Origin: DASZHJ01 sp035517495
GTDB taxonomy: Bacteria > Pseudomonadota > Alphaproteobacteria > ATCC43930 > CGMCC-115725
Assembly (NCBI GenBank): GCA_035517495.1
Contig: DATIYT010000104.1
Span: forward strand, 124,001 to 188,000
Direction: 5' to 3'
DNA: 64,000 bases
A model generated the notes under the pieces. That model was not told where the DNA came from, did no database searches, and worked only from the letters and a program-made list of their open reading frames with translations. This document shows, piece after piece, positions 52,163 to 59,922 of this stretch (its first letter is position 1; each line of letters opens with the position of its first letter). The position numbers were made by a program, and so were the translations under genes.

Positions 52163-52258
52163 ATCCGAATCTCCTTCGCTTTTCCAAAGGCGCGCCATCA
52201 CATGGGCGACCATGCTCCGAAGCGCCAGTGTCCATATTGAGTCCGGATTGAGTCGACA

Positions 52259-53293
52259 TCATGGCCGAGCGGCCGTCGCCCCCAGTTTTGCATTGAGGCG
52301 TGGATAGACCTTGCGAGCGTTGCCTTCGAAGAGCTTCCAGCGCTGCTCGGCGCCGAGCCCGGAAAGCGCGTCGATGTAGCGCTTGGTGTCGTCGAAGTAG
52401 TGGCCCGTTTCAGGGTCGATGCTGCGGATCGCGCCCACCATCTCGGAGGCGAACAGGATGTTCTCGACCGGGATCACCTTGAACAGCAGGTCGATGCCGG
52501 GCTGGTGATAGACACAGGTATCGAAGAACACATTGTTCAACACCAGCTCGCGCAGCGGCGGCAATTTCATGTCGATGGCCAGGCCGCGATAGCGTCCCCA
52601 ATGATAAGGCACGGCGCCGCCACCGTGCGGGATGATAAATTTGAGCGTGGGGAAATCCTTGAACAGCGACGAGGTCACCGTCTGCATGAAGCCGGTGGTG
52701 TCGCCGTTCAGATAGTGCGCGCAGGTCGTGTGGAAATTGGGATTGCACGACGCGCTCACGTGGATCATCGCGGGCACGTCCAGCTCCACCATCTTCTCAT
52801 AGAGCGGATACCAGAAGCGGTCGCTGAGCGGCGGATCGGTCCAATAGCCGCCGGAGGGATCGGGATTGAGATTGCAGCCGATGAAACCGAATTCCCGAAC
52901 GCAGCGTTCGAGCTCGCCGACGCAATTCGCGGGCGAAACGCCGGGCGTCTGCGGCAATTGGCAAACGCCGACGAAATTCTTGGGATAGAGCGTGCAGACG
53001 CGATGGATCAGCTCGTTGCAATGCTCCGACCAGTGCAGGCTGGTGGTCGCGTCGCCGACGTGGTGTGACATGCCCGAGGCGCGCGGCGAGAAGATCGTCA
53101 TGTCCGTGCCGCGGTCGCGCTGCAGCTTGAGCTGCGCGGTCTCGACCGATTCCCGGATCTGGTCGTCGTTGATAGCGAGCTTGCCCTTGGCGGGACGTTG
53201 CGCGGGGTCCTTGAGGCCGGCGATCTGCTTTTGTCGGAAGTCCTCCAGCGCGCGCGGCGCGGTCGTGTAGTGGCCGTGGCAGTCGATGATCAT
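52259..53293 (-). CDS. Amidohydrolase-family hydratase, LigJ (4-oxalomesaconate hydratase)-like
   Basis: The 344-residue TIM-barrel metal protein starts MIIDCHGHYTTAP, with metal ligands His6 and His8, and PAMIHVSAS (~176) and IPHGGGAVPYHWGRY (~240). The late ligand is a Glu in LFASEMVGAIRSIDPETGHY, the feature I associate with LigJ rather than ACMSD decarboxylases. LigJ hydrates 4-oxalomesaconate in the protocatechuate/gallate 4,5-cleavage pathway. The neighbouring aldolase and decarboxylase-like genes fit that route. AGAGGA precedes ATG 53293. Confidence 0.82.
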   Translation of the reverse strand: MIIDCHGHYTTAPRALEDFRQKQIAGLKDPAQRPAKGKLAINDDQIRESVETAQLKLQRDRGTDMTIFSPRASGMSHHVGDATTSLHWSEHCNELIHRVCTLYPKNFVGVCQLPQTPGVSPANCVGELERCVREFGFIGCNLNPDPSGGYWTDPPLSDRFWYPLYEKMVELDVPAMIHVSASCNPNFHTTCAHYLNGDTTGFMQTVTSSLFKDFPTLKFIIPHGGGAVPYHWGRYRGLAIDMKLPPLRELVLNNVFFDTCVYHQPGIDLLFKVIPVENILFASEMVGAIRSIDPETGHYFDDTKRYIDALSGLGAEQRWKLFEGNARKVYPRLNAKLGATAARP

Positions 53294-53366
53294 GTGAGTG
53301 GTCCTCTCATTACGTTCGTATGTCCTTAAATCCAGACGCCGTGCTCAACCCAGCTTGCCAGCCGAT

Positions 53367-53464
53367 ACACAGACGGATCCGGATCAACACTGATGCACGG
53401 AAATCAGGTGGTATGACTTGTTCCGATCTGTGTTCATCCGAGTCCATCGGTGTTCATCTGTGTA
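53367..53464. repeat. Foldback intergenic repeat of GTGTTCATC type
   Basis: The arm 53425-53464 (GATCTGTGTTCATCCGAGTC then CATCGGTGTTCATCTGTGTA) is built of near-repeats of TGTTCATC spaced ~13-20 bases. The arm 53367-53400 (ACACAGACGGATCCGGATC then AACACTGATGCACGG) is its imperfect reverse complement. Elements with this sequence are widespread in bacterial intergenic DNA, often mis-annotated as short proteins. It sits in the 214-base gap between the LigJ-like and aldolase genes. Confidence 0.6.
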
Positions 53465-53507
53465 CCGCCGTGATCACTCTCCGAGCTTTTTTTGCATGAC
53501 GCTTTGC

Positions 53508-54371
53508 CTAGCCGCGACCGGCGGTCTTGCGGCCGAGGTTGAGCGCCGAGAAGGATTGCTCGGGCGCCGCCATCAGCCAGCGATAGCCCTGCGCGACCAG
53601 GCTCTCGACGTTCTTGCCGTCCACGTGCGGATGACCGCAGGGCACGTCGTGCTCCTTACAGATCGCCAGAATCTCGTTGATCGCCGATGCGACCGTCGGG
53701 TGATCGTACTGGCGGGGGAACCCCAAATCCTGCGAAAGATCGCCCTCGCCGATCAGCACCACGCCGATTCCCGGCACCTCCTTCAGCATCTTCGGCAGGT
53801 TTTTGATCGCGCGCGCCTCCTCGCACATGATCACCACGAGAATCTCGCCCTCGGGATTGAGCGGCCAGACATCGGCGCGCCGGTAGTATTCGGGCTGGCT
53901 GATCCCCCAGTAGCGCGCGGCATGGCGGGGCGCGTCGCCGCGCTGGCCCGCCGGCTCGAAATGCTTGGCCCCGGGCGGCCGCGGATAGCGGCAAGCCGCC
54001 ACCGCATTGCGTGCATCCTCGACCGTGCTCACGTGCGGCCAGACGATGCCGTAGACGCCGATGTCCAGCACCTGCTTCGCGATCCACTGATTGAGCTCGC
54101 CGCCATTGGGCGGAATGCGCACGAAGGGCGCCACCGCCGGCGCGAGGCTGCCGGACTTCAGGATTTGCGCCCGGTCCAGCATGTATTGCATGCAGTCACG
54201 GAGCGCCTTCACGTCGAATGGATTGTGCTCCATTTCGAAAACGACGGCGTCATAGGGCGCGGCCCCGATCGCCTGCGCCGTGCCGATCTCGGCATTGGCG
54301 AAAGTGGTGAAAGTGGGTTTGCCGGATTGAAGCGCCTTGATGGCCGGATTTAGGCGTGGAATATCAGACAT
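53508..54371 (-). CDS. HpcH/HpaI-family class II aldolase
   Basis: The 287-residue protein from ATG 54371 has the metal-dependent aldolase pattern: FVRIPPNGGE (substrate Arg), VIMCEEARAIKN (metal Glu) and IGEGDLSQDLG (metal Asp). Family members cleave 4-hydroxy-2-ketoheptanedioate or 4-carboxy-4-hydroxy-2-oxoadipate-like substrates. Beside a LigJ-like hydratase, the latter cleavage (to pyruvate and oxaloacetate) is a reasonable inference, although LigK proper belongs to another fold. GAGAGAGG precedes the start. It lies 214 bases upstream of the hydratase. Confidence 0.87.
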   Translation of the reverse strand: MSDIPRLNPAIKALQSGKPTFTTFANAEIGTAQAIGAAPYDAVVFEMEHNPFDVKALRDCMQYMLDRAQILKSGSLAPAVAPFVRIPPNGGELNQWIAKQVLDIGVYGIVWPHVSTVEDARNAVAACRYPRPPGAKHFEPAGQRGDAPRHAARYWGISQPEYYRRADVWPLNPEGEILVVIMCEEARAIKNLPKMLKEVPGIGVVLIGEGDLSQDLGFPRQYDHPTVASAINEILAICKEHDVPCGHPHVDGKNVESLVAQGYRWLMAAPEQSFSALNLGRKTAGRG

Positions 54372-54462
54372 GGAAGGGCCTCTCTCGGTTGGACGCAAGC
54401 GCTCACAGGCACGCTCATAGTCGATAATTCGCGCGGGTGCCAGCGGCAGAAGAAAATGAACT

Positions 54463-54631
54463 GGGAGATGCGGGGATGATTTGGGGATTGAGGGGATAAG
54501 GTAAAAGTCGCGGAGTTTAAATAGTCTGGATTTCGACCGGACCAGGTCCGCAATAGCACGCCAAATCCCGCAATGTTCGGCAAAAGTCTGCGTCCCTCAT
54601 CCCCTCGCCATCCCCCTATCCCCTCCCCTTA
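54463..54631. repeat. Paired G-rich / C-rich intergenic element, copy B
   Basis: The G-rich block 54463-54501 (with GGAGATGCGGGGATGAT and GGGGATTGAGGGGATAAGG) and the C-rich block 54594-54631 (CCCTCATCCCCTCGCCATCC onwards) are imperfect reverse complements with ~92 bases between them. The left block matches copy A at 46589 in order: GGAGATG, GGG, ATGAT, GATTGAG. It occupies the 269-base gap between the aldolase and the dihydroxyphthalate-decarboxylase-like gene. Confidence 0.4.
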
Positions 54632-54640
54632 CGTTTCACC

Positions 54641-55570
54641 TCACGTCGATGTCGTAAGCGCCGGGTCGAACAATTCCTCGAGCCGATAGGCCCGTGGGAT
54701 CAACTTCTGCTCGACGGCAAAGCGCAAGAGCATTTCCATGGAAGCGCGATTGGCGCTCATGCCATAAGGCAAGGTGTCGCCACCCACCAGTGCCAGCAGG
54801 CGCGTTTGTGCCGCGCTCGGCGGCGTCGACTTCGCAGCCGTCCGGGCCTGCTCCTTCGCGACGACGAACATCCGATAGAGCTCGCCCGCGAGCCAGAGAT
54901 TGGCCGCGGCATGCTCGCTCCTGAGCACTACGGTGTGGTTGGAGGGATAAATCCCGGTCTTGCGATACCATGCCGCCGCCGCTTCGTCCGCATTGGGGAT
55001 CACCGTGCGCACCTCGTTGGGATCGGCCGGGGCCAGGCCGATCGTCGCATCGATTTCGTCCGCGAGCAGCATCGCGCGCAGCGTCTTGCCCGGCGCCGCG
55101 CGCACGACGTTCGGGGGATCGCGGTATTCCGCCACATGGGCATCCTCAGTGGTGATCCAGGTGACGTCGGCGTGATCGAGGCCGTATTCGGCCTTGAGAA
55201 TCCCCCGCACCCAGACCCCCGTGGTCTGCGAATAGGCGCGCACGCCCACCTTCTTGCCCCTGAGATCGGCAGGCCCCTTGAGCGGCGACGACTTGAGGCA
55301 ATGCAAGGTAGAATGATGAAAACCGCGATGCAGCACGATCGGAAGGCCGATCACCGGCTTTTCGAAAGCGCGCGCCATGGCATGGGTGGTGATCGCCATC
55401 TCGCACAGATCGAATTCCCAATCGCGCAGCATGCGGCGAAACGAGCCTGCGATCGGTTCCACCTCGACGAAATCGAGACGCACCCGATCCGAGCGCACTG
55501 TGCCGTTTTTGAGCGGCTGCACCTCGTTGTACTTACCGAGCACCGAGCGCAGGACCAATGGTGTGCTCAT
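54641..55570 (-). CDS. 4,5-dihydroxyphthalate decarboxylase-like protein (periplasmic-binding-protein fold)
   Basis: The protein has 309 residues from ATG 55570 (GGGGAGGG upstream). WEFDLCEMAITTHAMARAF, FHHSTLHCL, LRGKKVGVRAYSQTTGVWVRG and DEIDATIGLAPAD match the Pht5-type proteins, a type II periplasmic-binding-protein fold. Characterised members decarboxylate 4,5-dihydroxyphthalate to protocatechuate; many relatives are only binding proteins. It has no signal peptide, which favours a cytoplasmic enzyme. It is upstream of the aldolase and LigJ-like genes in the same direction. Confidence 0.8.
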   Translation of the reverse strand: MSTPLVLRSVLGKYNEVQPLKNGTVRSDRVRLDFVEVEPIAGSFRRMLRDWEFDLCEMAITTHAMARAFEKPVIGLPIVLHRGFHHSTLHCLKSSPLKGPADLRGKKVGVRAYSQTTGVWVRGILKAEYGLDHADVTWITTEDAHVAEYRDPPNVVRAAPGKTLRAMLLADEIDATIGLAPADPNEVRTVIPNADEAAAAWYRKTGIYPSNHTVVLRSEHAAANLWLAGELYRMFVVAKEQARTAAKSTPPSAAQTRLLALVGGDTLPYGMSANRASMEMLLRFAVEQKLIPRAYRLEELFDPALTTST

Positions 55571-55714
55571 GGCGTGAGACCCTCCCCGAGCGTCCGCCCC
55601 TATCGGCGGGATCACAGCATCTGAAACACTTGTTTGATCGTCAAGAATGTCTGAAAATTCCATTCGTTGAACCGCCCCGCATTATCCAAAATCCTGTCCC
55701 GGAGGTTTCGTTTG

Positions 55715-56878
55715 ATGGATGCGCGAGAGAGGCCGGCGACCCGGCCGTCCCAAGCCGTCGCTCGTCTCGGTCAATCGCAGCGCGCCAAGAATCTCGCCCG
55801 CGCGCCCAAGGATGTGATCTCGCTCGCAAGCGGCGATCCGAGTTTCGACACGCCGGACCACATTCGCGAGGCCGGCATCGCGGCGATCCGAGAGGGACAC
55901 ACCCACTATGCGCCTCCCATGGGCGATAGCGATCTTCGCGCCGCGATCGCGCGCCAGCTCTCGACCCTCGGCGGCGGTGAATTCCGCGCGGACGACGTGC
56001 TGATCACCAACGGCGCCGCGTCGGGGATTTACGCCGCGATGGTGGCGTATCTCGATCCCGGCGATGAAGTGCTGCTGCACGACCCCACTTATTCGCTTTA
56101 CGCCGACGTGGCACTCGCGATCGGCGCGACAGCGGTGTTCGTGCCCTGGGACGCGGAGCTGCGCCTCGACGTGGCGGCGCTCGAGCGTGCGGTCACGCCC
56201 AAGACACGCATGCTGGTCGTCAACAATCCCGTCAATCCTACGGGCATCGTCTTCACCAGGACAGAGATGCAGGCGGTCGCCGATTTCGTGCGGCGCCACG
56301 ACCTCATGCTGATCACGGACGAGGCTTATGATCACCTCGTCTACGACAATCGAGAAATGATCTCGGCTGCGCACTTTGCCGAGATCGCCGACCGCACGAT
56401 CGTCATCAACACCTGCTCGAAGACCTTCGCCATGACGGGTTGGCGCGTCGGCTACGCGGCTGCCCGCGGCGGGCTCATCCGCGCCGCCGGCGTCATCCAT
56501 CGCACCGCCACCAACAACATGAACAGCATGGCGATGCGCGCGGCGGTGGCGGCCTACACCGTCGAGACGGATTGGCAGCGGCGGATGCTCGGCGAATATG
56601 CGCGCCGCCGCGACACCATGTGCAACATGGTGAATGCGATGCCGGGCCTCTCCTGTGCCAAGCCCGAGGGTGCGTTCTATGTGTTCGTGCGCGTCAACGT
56701 GCCCATGAGTTCCGAGGAACTTACGGCGCATTGCCTTCGCCACGGCGTCGCCGTGCGCAGCGGCACCGAATTCGGCCCGCGCGGCGGCGAGGGGTTCATC
56801 CGCTTGACCTTCGCGGGAGACCCCAAGGAGTTCAAGCCAGGGCTCGAACGCCTCGACAAGGCGATGCGCGCGCTATAA
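55715..56878 (+). CDS. Class I aminotransferase (aspartate/aromatic-type)
   Basis: The 387-residue PLP enzyme has DVISLASGDPSFDTPDHI (~39-56), NNPVNPTG (~182, Asn of cofactor), ITDEAYDHLVY with Asp and Tyr, and the Schiff-base Lys in NTCSKTFAMTGWRVGY (~235). The C-terminal Arg region GEGFIRLTFAG binds the substrate carboxylate. GGAGG lies 9 bases before ATG 55715. The subgroup includes aspartate, aromatic and D-alanine-like transferases. It stands first in a rightward run with a methyltransferase. Confidence 0.92.
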   Translation: MDARERPATRPSQAVARLGQSQRAKNLARAPKDVISLASGDPSFDTPDHIREAGIAAIREGHTHYAPPMGDSDLRAAIARQLSTLGGGEFRADDVLITNGAASGIYAAMVAYLDPGDEVLLHDPTYSLYADVALAIGATAVFVPWDAELRLDVAALERAVTPKTRMLVVNNPVNPTGIVFTRTEMQAVADFVRRHDLMLITDEAYDHLVYDNREMISAAHFAEIADRTIVINTCSKTFAMTGWRVGYAAARGGLIRAAGVIHRTATNNMNSMAMRAAVAAYTVETDWQRRMLGEYARRRDTMCNMVNAMPGLSCAKPEGAFYVFVRVNVPMSSEELTAHCLRHGVAVRSGTEFGPRGGEGFIRLTFAGDPKEFKPGLERLDKAMRAL

Positions 56879-56902
56879 GCCGGTACACGGGAGAAGTCGC
56901 AG

Positions 56903-57703
56903 ATGTCGGAGCCGCAAATCCGTTTCGACGACGGTGCCGCTTACGAGCGGATGATGGGCGTCTGGAGCCGGCTCGCGGGTGAAATTTTTCTTGAATGGGT
57001 GGCACCGCGCGCGGGCCTGCGATGGATCGATGTTGGCTGCGGCAATGGCGCCATCACCGAGCTGCTCGTCAATCGATGCGCGCCGGCCGAGGTTCAGGGC
57101 ATCGACCCTTCGGAGGGGCAGCTCTCCTTCGCGCGCTCACGGCCCGCGGCCCGCGTGGCTCAGTTCCGTCAGGGAGACGCCATGGCGCTCCCCTTCCCGC
57201 AAGGAAGGTTCGAGGCCGCCATCATGGCGCTGGTGATTTTCTTCGTGCCCGATCCCGCGAAAGGCGTCGCAGAGATGGTTCGCGTGGTCTCGCCAGGCGG
57301 TATTGTCGCGGCCTATGCGTGGGACATTCTTGACGGCGGGTTCCCTAGTCCGATCCCGGACGAATTGCGCGCGATGGGTCGCAAGCCCCCGCTCCCTCCG
57401 AGCGCCGATGTGTCTCGGACCGACGCATTGCGCGGCCTGTGGACCGGCGGGGGCCTTGAAGCGGTCGAGACGCGGGAGATCACGGTTCACCGAACCTTCG
57501 CCGATTTCGACGAGTTCTGGGCCACCAGCCTCTCGGGCTCCAGCATTCGTCCGATGGTCGAGGCGATGTCGGCGGAAGATGTGGAGCAGTTCAAATCGCG
57601 CCTCCGCGCGCGGCTCCCGGCGGATGCGGCAGGGCGCATTACGTACTCCGGTCGCGCCAACGCGGTAAAGGGCCGCGTCCCGGTGAAGGCTTCATCCAAC
57701 TGA
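56903..57703 (+). CDS. Class I SAM-dependent methyltransferase
   Basis: The 266-residue protein has the AdoMet-binding motif I WIDVGCGNGAITELL (~35-49), followed by VQGIDPSEGQL (acidic loop), FRQGDAMALPFPQGRFE (motif II/IV region) and MVRVVSPGGIVAAYAWD. This is the UbiE/Coq5-like type 11 methyltransferase domain. The C-terminal third has no motif that indicates the substrate. CGGGAG precedes the start, 24 bases after the aminotransferase stop, so the two genes may be co-transcribed. Confidence 0.9.
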   Translation: MSEPQIRFDDGAAYERMMGVWSRLAGEIFLEWVAPRAGLRWIDVGCGNGAITELLVNRCAPAEVQGIDPSEGQLSFARSRPAARVAQFRQGDAMALPFPQGRFEAAIMALVIFFVPDPAKGVAEMVRVVSPGGIVAAYAWDILDGGFPSPIPDELRAMGRKPPLPPSADVSRTDALRGLWTGGGLEAVETREITVHRTFADFDEFWATSLSGSSIRPMVEAMSAEDVEQFKSRLRARLPADAAGRITYSGRANAVKGRVPVKASSN

Positions 57704-57733
57704 TTGAGCCGTCCGGGCGCATAAAAGCGCTTT

Positions 57734-57877
57734 GATAGGGGATATAGAAATCAATGGGGATGGGGGGAGTTCTTCCGCTTTCTCAAAATCCGTTTTTGTA
57801 AAAAGTCACCGCGGCACCGTGACTATGAGGAATCGAGACGAGCGCACCCCATCCCCCAATATCTTCCCGATCTCGCC
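57734..57877. repeat. Paired G-rich / C-rich intergenic element, possible copy C
   Basis: The gap between the methyltransferase and the dienelactone hydrolase (298 bases) holds a G-rich block (57734-57772, GATAGGGGATATAGAAATC then AATGGGGATGGGGGGAG) and a C-rich block (57845-57877, CACCCCATCCCCCAATATC). Both contain GGGGATGGGG or its complement. The interior has a GTCAC-N9-GTGAC dyad. It resembles copies A and B only partly. No gene is apparent. Confidence 0.3.
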
Positions 57878-58001
57878 AAGAAGTTATTGTGGACGTCTTG
57901 GGTCCGAAGCGTCGGGTAGTTGCGCTTGCTGTTCGAAGACGGGATGATGGTCCCACCGACAGCGACGGCTGTCCGTTCTGCACCGACAAGGGGAGGCGAC
58001 C

Positions 58002-58748
58002 ATGGCCTATGAAGGGATGATTGCGGAATCCGTTTCGATCATCGGCGACAAGAACGAACTGATCTCGGCCTACATGGCGCGGCCATTGGGCCCGGGCCCC
58101 TTTCCCGGCGTATTGCTTTTCCATCACGCGCCCGGCTGGGACGAGTGGTATCGCGAGACCACGCGCAAGTTCGCGCATCATGGCTATGCCGCGATCAGTC
58201 CCAATCTCTATCACCGCGCCGGCGAGGGCAAAGCCGACGACGTCGCGGCCAAGGTCCGCGCCGAGGGTGGCGTCCCCGACGCGCAGGTGATCGGCGACGC
58301 GGAGGGCGCGGTCAAATGGCTGCGTGCGCAGCCCTGGGTCAACGGCAAGGTCGCCGCATGGGGCACCTGCTCGGGCGGGCGGCATACGTTCCTGTTTGCC
58401 TGCCACACCAAGAGCATCAACGCGGCTTGCGAGCTTTGGGGCGGCCGCGTGGTCATGAGCAAGGAAGAGCTGACGCCGAAGCAGCCCACCGCTCCGATCG
58501 AATTCACCAAGAACCTGTCCTGCCCGCTGCTCGGCCTCTTCGGCAACGAGGACCGCGCGCCGACGCCGGAACAGGTGAACCAGCACGAAGCGGAACTCAA
58601 GAAGCACGGCAAAAGCTACGAGTTCCACCGCTACGATGGCGCCGGGCACGGCTTCTTCTATTACGACCGGCCCATGTACCGCCTCGAGCAGGCCCTCGAC
58701 GGATGGCAAAAGGTGTTCGCGTTCCTGCGGAAGCATTTGTCGGCCTGA
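58002..58748 (+). CDS. Dienelactone hydrolase family protein
   Basis: The 248-residue alpha/beta hydrolase has a Cys nucleophile in AAWGTCSGGRH (Cys123), as in carboxymethylenebutenolidase rather than Ser esterases. The acid is in LFGNEDRAPTPE and the His in YDGAGHGFFYYD. PGVLLFHHAPGWDEWYRE forms the oxyanion side. Members hydrolyse dienelactones of chlorocatechol pathways or related lactones. ATG 58002 follows GGGGAGG. It is followed 7 bases later by a DUF6295 gene. Confidence 0.92.
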   Translation: MAYEGMIAESVSIIGDKNELISAYMARPLGPGPFPGVLLFHHAPGWDEWYRETTRKFAHHGYAAISPNLYHRAGEGKADDVAAKVRAEGGVPDAQVIGDAEGAVKWLRAQPWVNGKVAAWGTCSGGRHTFLFACHTKSINAACELWGGRVVMSKEELTPKQPTAPIEFTKNLSCPLLGLFGNEDRAPTPEQVNQHEAELKKHGKSYEFHRYDGAGHGFFYYDRPMYRLEQALDGWQKVFAFLRKHLSA

Positions 58749-58755
58749 CACGCTG

Positions 58756-59034
58756 ATGTGCACCTCGATTGTCGAGGTCGTCGGCGTCGAGGGCGCCGGC
58801 AAGGGCGACGGCGGATGGTTTGATTTGACGCGGGCGGTCGTGTCTTACGACCACCCGCATCACGCCCTCTTCGAGGAGGCGATCACCATCGATTTCGTGA
58901 ACGCGGCGCTTGGCCCGGGCGCCCGCGTCGCGGTCGAGCTGTCTCTGGAATCGGCGAAGGAGCTCAGCAGCGCGCTCGTGAAGGCGATCGCGGCGGCCGA
59001 GATCGAGGAAAGCGGGCGGTTACGTCCCAGCTGA
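58756..59034 (+). CDS. DUF6295-family protein
   Basis: The 92-residue protein, starting MCTSIVEVVGVEGAGKGDGG and containing DFVNAALGPGARVAVELS, matches DUF6295 in my recollection. It has no signal peptide and no known function. It starts 7 bases after the hydrolase stop and is probably co-transcribed with it. A small beta-rich fold is likely. Confidence 0.78.
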   Translation: MCTSIVEVVGVEGAGKGDGGWFDLTRAVVSYDHPHHALFEEAITIDFVNAALGPGARVAVELSLESAKELSSALVKAIAAAEIEESGRLRPS

Positions 59035-59122
59035 GATTCGGCGAGATCCTAGCCACCTCGGGTTGACGGCGCCATAAGCCGGCTGCGATGCTGGGCAAGG
59101 AAGCTCTGCCGCAGGAAATAGA

Positions 59123-59902
59123 ATGGCGGTGGCTTGGACCGAGACGCGCGTCGGCGCGGCAGGGGTGTTGCTGCATCTGGCGGAGGCCGGCAGCGGCCCC
59201 CCGTTGCTGGTGCTGCATCACGACGTCGGCAGCCCGGGGCAACTGCCGTTCTACGATGCGCTCGCCCGGCGCTTTCGGGTACTGGTGCCGCACCACCCCG
59301 GCTATGGACGCTCGGAGCGACCGGCTTGGCTGCGCGGCGTGCGCGACGTGGCCGTCATCTATCAGGGATTGCTGGCGGATCGGGGCATCACCGGGCATTC
59401 GCTGGTCGGCCTGGGCTTCGGCGGCTGGATCGCCGCGGAAATGGCGACGATGGCGCCGCGCGACTTGAAGGGCCTTGTGCTGGTGGGGGCCATGGGGCTG
59501 AAGCCGCCCGAGGGCGACATCCTCGACCAGGCGATCCTCAGCTACATCGACTACGCCCGCGCGGGCTTCCATGATCCCCAGGCCTTCGAGCGCGTCTTCG
59601 GGTCCGTCACCACCGATCAGCTCGTGGACTGGGACATTTGCCGCGAGATGAGCTTCCGCATCGCCTGGAAACCTTACATGTACAGCCAGACCTTGCCGCA
59701 TCTGCTGGGCGCGGTCCGCGCCCCATCGCTGGTGGTTTGGGGCGACGACGACAAGATCGTGCCGCGCAGCGCGGGGGAACAGTATCGCCGCCTGCTGCCC
59801 GGTGCGCGCTTCGAGATCGTCCGCGCCTGCGGACATCTCGTCGACATGGAACGGCCCGACGAGCTTGCGGCCCTCGTCGACGGATTCCTCGGGCGGAGCT
59901 AG
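59123..59902 (+). CDS. Alpha/beta-hydrolase-fold protein with Gly at the nucleophile position
   Basis: The 259-residue protein has the fold's landmarks: LLVLHHDVGSPG (oxyanion side), VLVPHHPGYGRSERP, the Asp in VVWGDDDKIVP and the His in RACGHLVDMERPDEL. The nucleophile elbow, normally GHSFGG, reads VGLGFGGWIAAEMA, so residue 98 is Gly. With Asp and His kept but no nucleophile, it may be a non-hydrolytic lyase or a binding protein, or use another residue. The sequence is GGC CTG GGC TTC GGC, with no ambiguity. It lies 20 bases before an LLM gene in the same direction. Confidence 0.87.
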   Translation: MAVAWTETRVGAAGVLLHLAEAGSGPPLLVLHHDVGSPGQLPFYDALARRFRVLVPHHPGYGRSERPAWLRGVRDVAVIYQGLLADRGITGHSLVGLGFGGWIAAEMATMAPRDLKGLVLVGAMGLKPPEGDILDQAILSYIDYARAGFHDPQAFERVFGSVTTDQLVDWDICREMSFRIAWKPYMYSQTLPHLLGAVRAPSLVVWGDDDKIVPRSAGEQYRRLLPGARFEIVRACGHLVDMERPDELAALVDGFLGRS

Positions 59903-59922
59903 CGGGCCGGGAGGACGCACCC

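Noticed and set aside
53418..54353. A 311-codon plus-strand frame opposite the aldolase gene
   Set aside because: Its first residues are translation of the GTGTTCATC repeat and the rest is antisense of a well-supported aldolase.
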